From Undaria pinnatifida (Eukaryota; Sar; Phaeophyceae; Laminariales; Alariaceae), in contig JABAKD010000022.1 in assembly GCA_012845835.1 (NCBI GenBank), positions 12,046,718 to 12,110,717 of the forward strand: a stretch of 64,000 nucleotides of DNA. Reading direction: 5' to 3'. Below, piece by piece: positions 12,301 through 19,708 of the stretch. A program made the position numbers and the translations under genes. Under the pieces are notes generated by a model that saw only the letters and a program-made list of their open reading frames with translations, was not told where the DNA came from and searched no databases. How positions within the stretch are numbered: position 1 is the stretch's first letter; each line of letters starts with the position of its first letter.

Positions 12301-15300
12301 CACGGAGGGAAATTTATCGTTTTTTTCCTAATCTTATCTTCGCACCTGTGCCGTTCATTTTTCGGATATAAACTAAAACCATCCACCCGGGCAAACACAT
12401 CAAAACCAGGTACCAGATACATTTTCCGGAGTAGGAAACTAGTAAAGCCCCGACAAGCAAACTAACAACCCCTATAAAAAACGCGAGTTGCAAACAACAG
12501 CAAGCCGCATATTGCCAGCTCCAAAATGCATCAAAGCAGTACGAGCTGGGAAAGCACCGAGTAGCTTTCTTTGTTGGTCTCGCACACTCGCAGTCCTTTT
12601 TTTTCGAATGTTGAGCTGAAAACTCGACACGTGCTGCATTACAGTCTTCCCGATAATTGCTTACTGCACCACTTTTCTCTTCGGGAGGTAAGGCACAGGT
12701 TAAAAATAAACCGAAACTTGTTTTTGTCCAAAGCTGACGAAAACACAAAACTTCAGTGGTGCAGTAAGGACTACGTGTGCATTTTCCCCCTAAGAAAAAG
12801 GCTTGTAAAAAATCCAGGCCAAATCAATACAAATTGGTGTGAAAATCCCAGAGTAGCAATTCCCTCCGAAACTGAGGGCTTGCTGGGAATTTGCATTCCG
12901 CTGCATTGAAAACGATTCCAAAAATATATTTTCCGCTGAGGAAGCTCAATAAACTCCACAACGACTTGCCCGAAAGTGCCCAACCAGCACACAACACACA
13001 CATGCATGGCTGATCAAGAGGATATGCTAAGCTTCGGCTACTTCATCGTGATTAATGATAACTGAACGAACAAAATAGCTGTTCTCGGCTGGCCCAGCTC
13101 ATAAGAGCATTTCCAGTTTCTGGAGCAGAAAACAAAAAAAAGCCCGGACACCAGAGTAGCAAACCCCACAGAACGCGAGCCATCAAGCAAGCACCATCGT
13201 CAGTGCTCGCAACAGAAGTCCTCTCAAAAAACAAAATCCGCTTCTACCTGGTATCAGGTATATCGTATTATTGATAGCATGATAGTGCCGTCTGTCCGTG
13301 ATATCATATAGATGTACCCCGAGTGCGCTCTCATCAATGATTTCAACCTCAACACCGAACACTCAATACCAACAATATTCACTCCTATGTATATTATAAT
13401 AGTGCCGCCCGGCCGTCAAGTGTGCCCCAGTACATGTTACTGGTATGCGTAAATCGGAGCTTTCGCGTCCCTCACGTGGCGAGTGCGGCCGAATCCATAA
13501 CTGCCATAAACACTGGTAGTATATTGCTCATTTTTTACTTTCCAGCTCAACTCGAAGAGATTCTTCACGAGACGTAACACTCCGATAACACTTAGCTATG
13601 TTATAGGGCCTAGCACGGCGGCTTCGCAACATCCTACCGTAGTGTTGGCACTCGATGAGCAACCGCTTTTAACACTCTTAACATAGTGTCAAATGTGGTT
13701 ACACGAAAGTTATAACGCGGCACGGGTGAGGTTCTTTTGCATCTCGTAGGCTCTGGTGCGGCAACATCGTGTTACGCCGCGACAGGTGCGTGTACAAACA
13801 TCGTGATACCATGTTACGCTCCCAAACAACATAACAAATACAAGATCACTTTCCCCCGCTTCGCTAACACGCTATTAGCATTTTTTTTTTTTTCTTCTTT
13901 TTTTTTATCCTCCTGGGGATCCGGGTAAAAAAAGCTTAAGCTCCATACACTTTCGTTTGTGTACCAGTTTTCGTCCATCTGCAGAACGCAGACTTTGTGT
14001 CAACCTCGCCCCTCCGGTTTAGTCAACACTATGAACTTGCCGGCCTTCTTTGGCTGATCCCTATACGGTTCAACCTAGAAGGTGAGATAGCCCAGGAATA
14101 CAAGATCACTTTCCCCCGCTTCGCTAACACGCTATTAGCATAATGTTTGTTCATACGAAGCTCTGGGCATAGCACCCTGGCATAGCTTCGAGGAGATTGT
14201 CGTGTTTTCCACAACACTAACATGACGTTATCCTAATGGTATTTAACCCCCCTCATTCTTCCGTAGGGTCGGATGACGTAACACTTGACGCATGTTAGCC
14301 AGGTTACAGTCTGGACTGGTCGCGAAGTAATACTCTGGTAAGACGTTAGCTAAATGCCGGGGGAAATAACATCATGTTACCATGTTAGGTATTAAATATC
14401 TGCCTGTAACGTCTCATTGCCACGTTACTTCAATGAAAATCGGACAGAACACTATCGTAATCTTACTGTGCTACGGCTGGAGCTAAAACCACTCGTAATA
14501 TACGAAGGGCACTATGTTACTGTTTTCGTCTCTTAAGGATGCAACATGTGTCAATACTTCATAGTGATACACTAAAAGCCGCATCGCGGGGTACCATTTT
14601 ATTGCCGTGTTTTTAATTCCGAAGAGACCACCAAGGGTCTCCACCCCCCTAGGGATGTGTTGCTTGAGACCCCGGGACGGGGGGGGCTTCCCAAAAAATG
14701 GGAGGCGTTGCCCTTCTGGGAAAAATCGTTGTGGTCCCTTGTTGTGGGTTTTCATATTTGGAAGTCACTAGTTTGGGGGGACGATATCGTATCCTCCCCG
14801 GGCATTTCAAATGTTAGCGTCATATTGGGCATGTACGTTATCCGTCTAAATGTGTTAAGACAGCAACTAAGCAATCCACCAACACAAAAACATTACGTTA
14901 CAGGCAACGCGCTGTTGACCCTATTTCACGGCTGAACGTAGCATGGTACGTACGAGCTAAGACAGCACTATTAATAGTAGCATAACGTTAGCGTTACAAT
15001 GGGCAGTTATATTGGACATGGATGTTATCCTTCTAACGCGTGTCAAGACAGAAACGAGAAATTGCGCTCACAGAGTATCATTATGTTACACTCCTCGTGC
15101 TGCCGACTGTAATACTACACTGCTGCCAATGCTCATGAAACGTAACACCCTTCAACAAGCGATCTACAATAGTAGTGCCGATGTCATAACGCAGTAACAT
15201 GGTGTGATCGCAAAAAACTACAAAACGGATAACGTAGTAACGTAGCGTCACCTAAATATTCCGCCGAACCGTAACATTGGTGTCGAACGCCAAGTGTTAT

Positions 15301-17895
15301 GATACCTTGTCCGAGGTGTGGAGGTTTTACCCTCACCGACTTTCTGGACAAGCCGTGCTCACAGGTGTATTCCGTCCCCCCGGTGCGTGCTTTCATTCAT
15401 AGTACGCATGGGGTTCAGCATTCCTACTTTCCAGGTTTTTATGCACGCTGATTTTCCTTGATTTTTGCTAGCTCGCTCTGGCGCTTTCCGCTATGATTTT
15501 ACGCAAGAAAAAGTCTTCACGAGGAAGAACATGCACTCGAGACAATTCGAACCTGCATCATTGACTTTAGTAGATGCGCAATCAATGATACAGTGCTCGT
15601 TGTTTGTAGAGAGGATAGCACGTACACGCGTTTCCAAAGCGTGATGTAGCCCCTGGTAGAGAGCGCCAAAAGAGCAAGCGTTGTCTAGAAAGATGAGTGC
15701 AGGTTGCAGCGGAGATAACAGACTGCACGAGCATAAGGTAATACCGCAGCTGTCAAGCTAGCTAGCGCTGTTCTTGCTTTCCTTCTGGTACCCTAGTGCG
15801 TGTTACTGGTATAAGCAAATTCGGAGCTTACGCGCCTCTCAGGTGGTGGGAGTGAGGCTGAAAACATACGAAGTAAAATATTGACGTAAAAAAAATACAG
15901 CTTTCTCAACTTCGGCGAGACTACCCCTCTACAACTCAGGCTCTGGTACTCGAAACAAAAACTTTCGTGAAAGAAGCGCTATACACAGGAGCACGGGCTC
16001 TGGGGGACACGGGGGACACGCAGAGGCGACAGGCGCTCGATAGATGCGTACCCTTGAGTCTTCAAAAGTTGCGAGAAGAATAGTGCTGGGCCGCCGTCTA
16101 TACTACAGAGACGCCAACGCGCCTTACTCCGCCTACAACGCAGCAGTCACGCATCCCAGAGCAGCAGCCAGGATGTCCCAACGGCACATGTAATGTTTTG
16201 AGAGAGGGAAATCGGTCACCGCCTTTAAGAAAAAAAAACGTGATCCCCGTGGTGTTTTACGTAAGATATCACCCGCGACATGATTGGTGTGGTCGTACAG
16301 CACTGACGGTGTGTGTGTGTGTGTTCTTCACATTAAACCGTTCTTCTACTCGTCGACATCCAGCACACCCAGTGTCCGTACTGATTCTTCACCCTAGAAA
16401 GATCAGCTCTGTGGTCACAAGCCACGACACAGAGATAATGCATCGTAATGCATTCGACAACGCAATGTCATGCCCTAGTACTGGGTACGACAGGCACAAC
16501 ATACATACGTCAGCAACAGAAATACATTGGAAGAGAGAAATACGAAATAAACAAAAACAAAAACAAAATAAGAAAACAAATAAAAACAAAGATAAAAATA
16601 AAACAAAAAATGAAACAAACAAAACGAAGGGGAAATCGAAGAAACAACCCAACCGGAAAGGAGAGCCAAAGCTCGGAAAAGAAACATAATAAAATGAAAC
16701 GGTACGTAGCAGTGGTACAACAGTGTACATATGGTAGTGGTATAATACAACAAAACCAAAGGAATCCACTGCTAAGCGCGCCTAGCAGCGGGCGTAGGCA
16801 CGATGCGAGTTGACGAGGGAACAAATACGTAGCTGGAATCTTAACGCGATAAAAAGAAAGGCGCGTGCCGTAGTGGGGAGGGGAGGGGGGAGAGGAGCCT
16901 GCTGAGTGATCCCGGACCTGAGCTACGTCAGGGGGGGAGAAGGAGGCTGGAAAGTGCGGCGATAATACAAGGGATGAGCAAAAAACAATAAATAAAAGAA
17001 GCGGAGCAATAATAAGAACCGTAGGCTGATATTTGAACAAACACAAGAAACGCGGGAGCCGATATACTAAATTTAGCGTAGAACGCACCTTCCCACAAAA
17101 TAAGAACCAAGCCTGGGTCATTATTTCTGTTTCTTCTTATTATTAGGTGTCCTATGCTATTCGCACATGTATGACTCTGCGATGGTATGGCTGTACGGAT
17201 GAGACCAAAAAGAAGCGGAGATTTGTGCGCGTCGTTTCGCCTCTCATTCTCCCTCATTCTCATGTTCTTTGCCTGTTCTCTTTTCTCTCCCGTTCCACAT
17301 TCCACGGCTGCTGATTTCATAATGGCTGCTGCTGTCTATGATATGAACACTCTTGGTGGTTCCCTTTTTTTGCTGTCGAGCTGTCAAAGCACCAAGGCCT
17401 CGATCATGGTGGAAACTAATTACCCTTGCGCCGGTATTGTGCGCAAGGAAACGAGAGATGCTCGCAAAAAACGTCCATTTTTACGTACCGCCGGCCGATA
17501 TTTATTCTTTGACCTAACACGCCGCTTTTGCTTGAGTTTCAGTCTCAATGGTGTGTCCTCGATGTTTTCTTTCTGCCCCTTGGACACGCCGAATATACGA
17601 CTTGATATCTCGATACTGCTGTTGTATCCTCGTACCTGGTACAGCAGCACGAGTACCTAAAAAAAGTTAACATGGATGTTTTCTTATGGACACTGGAATT
17701 ATACCAGGTGCCAACGAACCTCACCTTCGGGAGAGCGTTTAGGGCCCTGTGAGCCTCTTCCACCGTCATCTCGGGTATCTCCTCGGGCTCGCGTCTGGGA
17801 CGCTCCGGCTTGCCCTCCCTCTTCTCGGGGGCATCCTTCTCGACTGGCTCCTCCAGAGGGACCGGGGGGGGCGATACTACTTCCGTCTCCGCCAT
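138..17895 (-). CDS. BFR1-like coiled-coil protein, 8 exons (gene span)
   Basis: Eight minus-strand exons join in frame to 1,068 nt (355 aa plus stop): 17895-17725, 6596-6459, 4926-4843, 2933-2805, 1561-1457, 1192-1001, 647-595 and 333-138. The first six introns are phase 0 and the last is phase 2. The product starts with a Pro/Glu-rich segment (residues 1-45) and is then almost all heptad-like, Lys/Glu-rich coiled coil. Segments such as YKTVAEIETAI, SSMSLAEEKKLIKEM, LFEEKKALHEE and INVKIEEIKELR follow in the order I associate with BFR1-type nuclear-segregation proteins. Those act in polysome-associated mRNP complexes and secretion/ploidy phenotypes in yeast. The family call rests on remembered motif order, not a search. 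No signal peptide or membrane segment is visible. The extreme C-terminus looks atypical. It is divergently oriented to the large plus-strand gene. Confidence 0.72.
334..594 (-). other. Intron 7 of the BFR1-like gene
   Basis: This 261-bp intron has a GC donor and AG acceptor. At about 397-416 it holds a 17-18 base near-copy of the 5' end of exon 8, an example of the exon-edge echoes seen elsewhere in the window. Confidence 0.55.
595..647 (-). CDS. BFR1-like gene, exon 7 (GC donor)
   Basis: The exon is only 53 nt: residues 274-290 and two bases of the next codon, INVKIEEIKELRSAHRA. The acceptor is TGCAG|ATCAAC. No GT donor keeps the frame. The frame is kept by AG|GCTTGA, a GC-AG intron in phase 2 that completes an AGG arginine with the first base of exon 8. 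Confidence 0.72.
1001..1192 (-). CDS. BFR1-like gene, exon 6
   Basis: This is the longest internal exon: 64 codons, residues 210-273, acceptor CGCAG|GCGGTG, donor GAG|GTGAGG, phase 0. It is helical and Lys/Glu-rich, ends NTLFEEKKALHEE, and contains an EEEGGG break. It joins directly to the INVKIEEIKELR of exon 7. Confidence 0.8.
1457..1561 (-). CDS. BFR1-like gene, exon 5
   Basis: The exon has 35 codons, residues 175-209, with acceptor AACAG|CAAACG and donor GAG|GTAAAA, phase 0. It encodes QTSSMSLAEEKKLIKEMEQL followed by KQSKKTAAQYVSHEE. The SMSL-x-EEK-x-L-x-KE pattern is the strongest single BFR1-like motif in the gene. Confidence 0.82.
1562..2804 (-). other. Intron 4 of the BFR1-like gene, with inverted-repeat element
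   Basis: The intron holds an element with long inverted termini (about 2038-2136 and 2362-2456), a decayed echo of exon 4 (about 2573-2625) and AACCAATC-type low-complexity sequence (about 2635-2770). The open frames here are low-complexity or lie over the element; none looks like a gene. Confidence 0.5.
2038..2456. mobile_element. Non-coding inverted-repeat (MITE-like) element, family C
   Basis: The left arm (2038-2136) reads ttaacccc..agcccccaaac through a ttccaagt..a.ttgtcccc core to ggtttccagctgtaacgg. The right arm (2362-2456) is its diverged reverse complement. The arms are about 95 bp and enclose about 225 bp with no supportable coding region. At least ten further arms occur in the window. 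The class is inferred from structure, and I did not identify target-site duplications. Confidence 0.55.
2805..2933 (-). CDS. BFR1-like gene, exon 4
   Basis: The exon has 43 codons, residues 132-174, with acceptor TTTAG|GCCGAT and donor CAG|GTTTGT, phase 0. It carries the diagnostic run LKYKTVAEIETAIRQMEARQ, resembling the 'KYKT..EI...I..LE.RQ' stretch of BFR1 relatives. A second in-frame AG|GC donor (ATCAG|GCAGAT) lies inside the exon. I prefer the GT donor because only it joins in frame to exon 5. A decayed copy of part of this exon lies at about 2573-2625. Confidence 0.8.
2951..3000 (+). repeat. (TTGGG)n microsatellite
   Basis: This is an uninterrupted run of about nine TTGGG pentamers ending with one TCGGG. 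It lies in intron 3 of the BFR1-like gene, just upstream of exon 4 in transcript sense. Confidence 0.9.
3378..3500 (+). repeat. (GGTTC)n pentanucleotide array
   Basis: About 24 GGTTC pentamers with GATTC variants form one block. In the minus direction it yields open frames of Asn-Arg-Thr-Glu-Pro repeats (3250-3606), which reflect the repeat and not a gene. Confidence 0.9.
4165..4490 (-). mobile_element. tRNA-derived SINE, family 2
   Basis: On the minus strand the head contains GGGTTCAAATCC (4432-4443 region), a good Pol III B box, inside a tRNA-3'-half-like stretch. The body then passes through a gcgcgataaaaatgaa segment to gaccacacggcttgtccagaagg and cctcttgcgggttgagctgg. The same body recurs at 15325-15600, 20975-21200, 29935-30060 and 32080-32290. 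The SINE class is inferred from the tRNA-like head, short length and lack of coding sequence. Confidence 0.55.
4843..4926 (-). CDS. BFR1-like gene, exon 3
   Basis: The exon has 28 codons, residues 104-131, with acceptor TATAG|GACGAG and donor CAG|GTGCGT, phase 0. It encodes charged coiled coil (MRALKEERDEIRGQLDAMQ). It is too short to stand out as an open frame and is supported by its phase fit and heptad character. Confidence 0.7.
4927..6458 (-). other. Intron 2 of the BFR1-like gene
   Basis: The intron contains a short CAC/CAT microsatellite (4977-5006), a GATT run (5788-5815) and two family-B repeats (about 6095-6180 and 6205-6285). I see no coding sequence. Confidence 0.45.
6205..6285 (+). 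repeat. Dispersed repeat family B (about 80 bp)
   Basis: The motif runs cagctgtg..ttcgataaatt, then ggtcgatactcatctttgcaa, then gctg..tgatacaccggccgctcg. Other copies are at about 6095-6180 (weak), 11741-11800, 26925-26985, 28185-28260, 46562-46640, 52573-52670 and 57405-57490, all in the same orientation. It shares its first half with the longer family A and may be a derivative or sister of it. Confidence 0.6.
6459..6596 (-). CDS. BFR1-like gene, exon 2
   Basis: The exon has 46 codons, residues 58-103, with acceptor TGTAG|GCTGAG and donor GGG|GTGCGT, phase 0 at both ends. It encodes a coiled-coil stretch containing INEDIKKIKDQIEILRTKIE. It is GC-rich against AT-richer flanks. Confidence 0.75.
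7590..7880 (+). repeat. Imperfect AGT/AGC trinucleotide microsatellite
   Basis: About 290 bp of interrupted AGT, AGC and AAT triplets. Because the period is three, all frames stay open and give artefactual poly-Val/Ala, Leu, Cys/Tyr or Thr/Ala peptides. Confidence 0.92.
8343..8970. repeat. Facing inverted pair of repeat family A
   Basis: The copy at 8343-8645 reads in the minus direction and a truncated copy at about 8795-8970 reads in the plus direction. They share gatactccgatcgcgcgtat, gtgtcctcattaaggatata and ggtcggcgactccccttgca. The intervening 150 bp would be the loop of a large hairpin in RNA. Confidence 0.7.
9230..9715 (+). repeat. Tandem repeat, about 150-bp unit, three copies
   Basis: Units can be anchored at gttggtagagataaaatgac (about 9293) and its variants near 9442 and 9594. 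Each continues to a cgcagccc..g.a..cagggcc segment and a tcaccgtgta..ggtgca segment. Copies are clearly diverged. Confidence 0.75.
10750..11520 (+). repeat. Tandem repeat, roughly 90-120-bp unit, about seven copies
   Basis: Each unit repeats a ttgagcaccg.ataacagctgt segment followed by cga.tttcttatgatatttga and then a ctcgtgggg..ttctcatga segment. Spacing varies and divergence is high, so this looks like an old satellite-like array. Confidence 0.7.
11828..12125 (+). repeat. Dispersed repeat family A (about 300-350 bp)
   Basis: In this orientation the element begins cactccagctgtga.atcgaa and runs through the shared catctttgcaagctgtgtgtg, gcgcgtattacgggttgtgt and tatcagggtcaacagggtga blocks to a aaaacccgtt..gagg..gac block and catcagtttatcaagtgaat. 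Other copies are at 8343-8645 (-), 8795-8970, 20306-20480 (-), 24190-24540, 24920-25270, 27070-27420 and 28535-28625 (-). No protein is encoded consistently between copies. Confidence 0.7.
12659..12768. repeat. Short inverted repeat (stem-loop)
   Basis: cttactgcaccact at about 12659-12672 is matched by its reverse complement agtggtgcagtaag at about 12754-12767, leaving a loop of roughly 80 bp. Nothing further identifies it. Confidence 0.5.
13560..15300. other. GTTAC/GTAAC-rich intron stretch with 45-bp exact direct repeat
   Basis: GTTAC and its complement recur dozens of times in 1.7 kb with no fixed period, often as cgtaacac, atgttac or taacgtta. Within it, 13837-13881 and 14097-14141 are identical (45 bp, 260 bp apart), starting aatacaagatcactttcccc. 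No open frame is convincing. Confidence 0.5.
15325..15600 (-). mobile_element. tRNA-derived SINE, family 2
   Basis: This is a diverged copy of the element at 4165-4490, in the same orientation. It shares the ccttgtccgaggtgtggagg..accgactttctggacaagccgtg region, the tttcgct segment and a tRNA-like end with a weaker B box (GGTTCGAATTGTC on the minus strand). Confidence 0.5.
16769..16990 (+). mobile_element. SINE family 1, body fragment
   Basis: It shares the body of the family-1 SINE: gctaagcgcgcctagcagcg, gatgcgagttgacgagggaa, gcgataaaaa, cgtgccgtagtggggagggg and ggacctgagctacgt. The tRNA-like head is missing. Confidence 0.55.
17725..17895 (-). CDS. BFR1-like gene, exon 1 (start codon)
   Basis: The exon encodes residues 1-57. 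The ATG at 17895-17893 is the first ATG in this frame; the open frame continues upstream only through non-ATG codons. The sequence begins MAETEVVSPPP and is rich in Pro, Glu and Arg, so it is probably disordered. It ends ALNALPK at a good donor (AAG|GTGAGG), phase 0. The next coding sequence lies 11.1 kb downstream on the minus strand, so the join to exon 2 is the least certain in this gene. Confidence 0.65.
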
Positions 17896-19599
17896 GCCTA
17901 CTGCTGCTGTTGTTCCGAGCAAGAGAAGGAGGAGGACAAGAAAGTTTCATTTGACTCGTAAAACGTTCCGTGTGGTCTCCCTATAATGCCGACCAACAAA
18001 ATCAGCAGTATACAAGACATCCGCACTATTGCGTGCATATTAGTAGGAACTTGCAGACTGCTGATCGATTTCACCGGCACTATGTAGGAAATAATGTACT
18101 ATACAAGAAGCACTATAAAGGAGTATATATGTCTCATCATCAACGAACCTACCTACCAGTACACTTCTTTGTCGTGCCCGCTGCAAAAATCGTAGTTTCT
18201 GAAGCGAGCTACTGCTGTACAAATGTTAATGTTATGCACGGCCTCTTGTCTGCAGTGGAACAGGTCTCATCCGTTGCTGCTGCCACTCTTGACATGTGCC
18301 TCAAGCTCCTGCATTGACCTTGCTTCGAGCTCAGGGGTCGCAGGGGGCCGCCGGCGACCGTGGCCGACCGTTCGCGAACTGGATTGAGTGCCGTCAAAGC
18401 GCAGAAATGTGTGGCCCGTCAGGATCGGAGCGCAACCCCAAAGGTCTGAGCTAGAGCTTGCGGGAATCATGGGGGGGGCAGGGCTATACAATGGCAGGCG
18501 CTAGTGCCTGTGCCACGAGGATAAATCGCAACGAGAGCTCGCGTAATGGCTGTCTGGTGGAGCAATGGTGAACATGCGGGGGCGGAGGCTATCATCTCTC
18601 CTCGAGTGGTCGTCCCGACTGACTAATAGCCGAAGGCTGATCGTGAGATGGGAATCGCTGTTTTTCGACCCTGCATTTCCTGTCCATTAACCCCTAAACC
18701 TTGCCCCCGTGCAAGCAACACCTAGACTCACGTGAAGGCTGAGGAAGAAATCGGCAGCGGGACCTTGATTGCCCTCGTGTTGGAGCTTGGGCCTTTACCC
18801 GCAAACGTTCTCTATTTCGCTCCGTGCCAGAAGAGAAGGGTGCACACGACGCTGTCATTGCGCGGCGTTATTTCTAGGGGGACGGGGCCAGATTCGTGTA
18901 GGGCGTTCGGTTTGTCGGTTTGTTGATTTTTTTGGAGGCCAGAGGTTTTTCGGAACTTCTGCTCCCTGCTGCCGCCGTGTCTGAGTGCATGCATCATGAA
19001 CATAGAATTAATGAACATCATGATGAGGTCTGTATGCAGTGCGGCTAGCTGTGATGATGGTGATAGGTTGGGGGTGTTGCGCCGTACCCATAGCATATCC
19101 GTAATGTTGATCACTTTTCGTTTTTTTACTTTTTGATGTTCGAGTCTTTTGCCCGCCGGAGTCTTTCGAATTTCGAATTTCAGAATTTCGAAAAAATAGC
19201 TTTTAATAACCTTTCGTAGGCGTTTAGTGTAAGGGATCTGGGGACAAATCATGTGACATATGGTTGTTCTTCGGTCTCCTGGCCTTATAATTCCTTTGCC
19301 AGGGCTGCATGAGCACGAAACTGCACCAGCCCCCTTTCGCCGTCACACGCAGAGTGCCCACCAGGCTCTCAAGAAGCAATCAGTATCTGCCGGAAAGCTG
19401 CACCAGCATCCAATTGCGTGCAGCTAAAAGTACAGCATCGATAATTTCCTGTAATAAACAGCAAGGAACTCGTACGTTGCCTAGATTTGAAAAGCTACGT
19501 ACCAGGCACTCGGGCGACGGTATACTGCTACAGGCTAGCAGCACCGGCAGTACGACGTACCACGAGTGAGAACTGGACGTGGTATTGGACACGAGAGCG
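17896..19599. promoter_or_regulatory. Shared upstream region of two divergent genes
   Basis: This 1.7 kb lies between the start codons of the BFR1-like gene (minus) and the thioesterase-like/NRPS gene (plus), so both promoters and 5' leaders should lie here, possibly as one bidirectional promoter. A TATA-like gtatatatg occurs near 18121-18129, but I cannot tie it to a start site. A perfect palindrome-like aatttcgaattt sits near 19167. No coding sequence is recognised. Confidence 0.45.
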
Positions 19600-19708
19600 A
19601 TGGTCTTGGCGGAGGTACCCGGCACGAAGTGGCTTCTCACGGAAGAGATCCGCGAGGACTCCCCGATAAGACTCTTCTGCTTCGCTGGCAACGATGGATT
19701 GGCCACAG
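19600..19708 (+). CDS. NRPS-like gene exon 1: start and first strand of thioesterase-like domain
   Basis: Residues 1-36 plus one base; donor ACAG|GTGTGA, phase 1. The sequence MVLAEVPGTKWLL...PIRLFCFAGNDGLAT matches the beginning of type II thioesterases, where RLFCFPHAGG is usual. Here the HAGG-like oxyanion segment reads AGNDG. The next exon is 11.3 kb away, yet frame and homology continue directly (LATEFLGWSDAL). Confidence 0.68.

Larger units (their letters stand above)
6597..17724 (-). other. Intron 1 of the BFR1-like gene (11.1 kb)
   Basis: The intron lies between the start exon and the coiled-coil exons. It holds an AGT/AGC microsatellite (7590-7880), a facing pair of family-A repeats (8343-8970), tandem arrays at 9230-9715 and 10750-11520, another family-A copy (11828-12125), a hairpin (12659-12768), a GTTAC-rich stretch (13560-15300), a family-2 SINE (15325-15600) and a family-1 SINE fragment (16769-16990). 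No open frame here has a recognisable domain. Confidence 0.5.
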
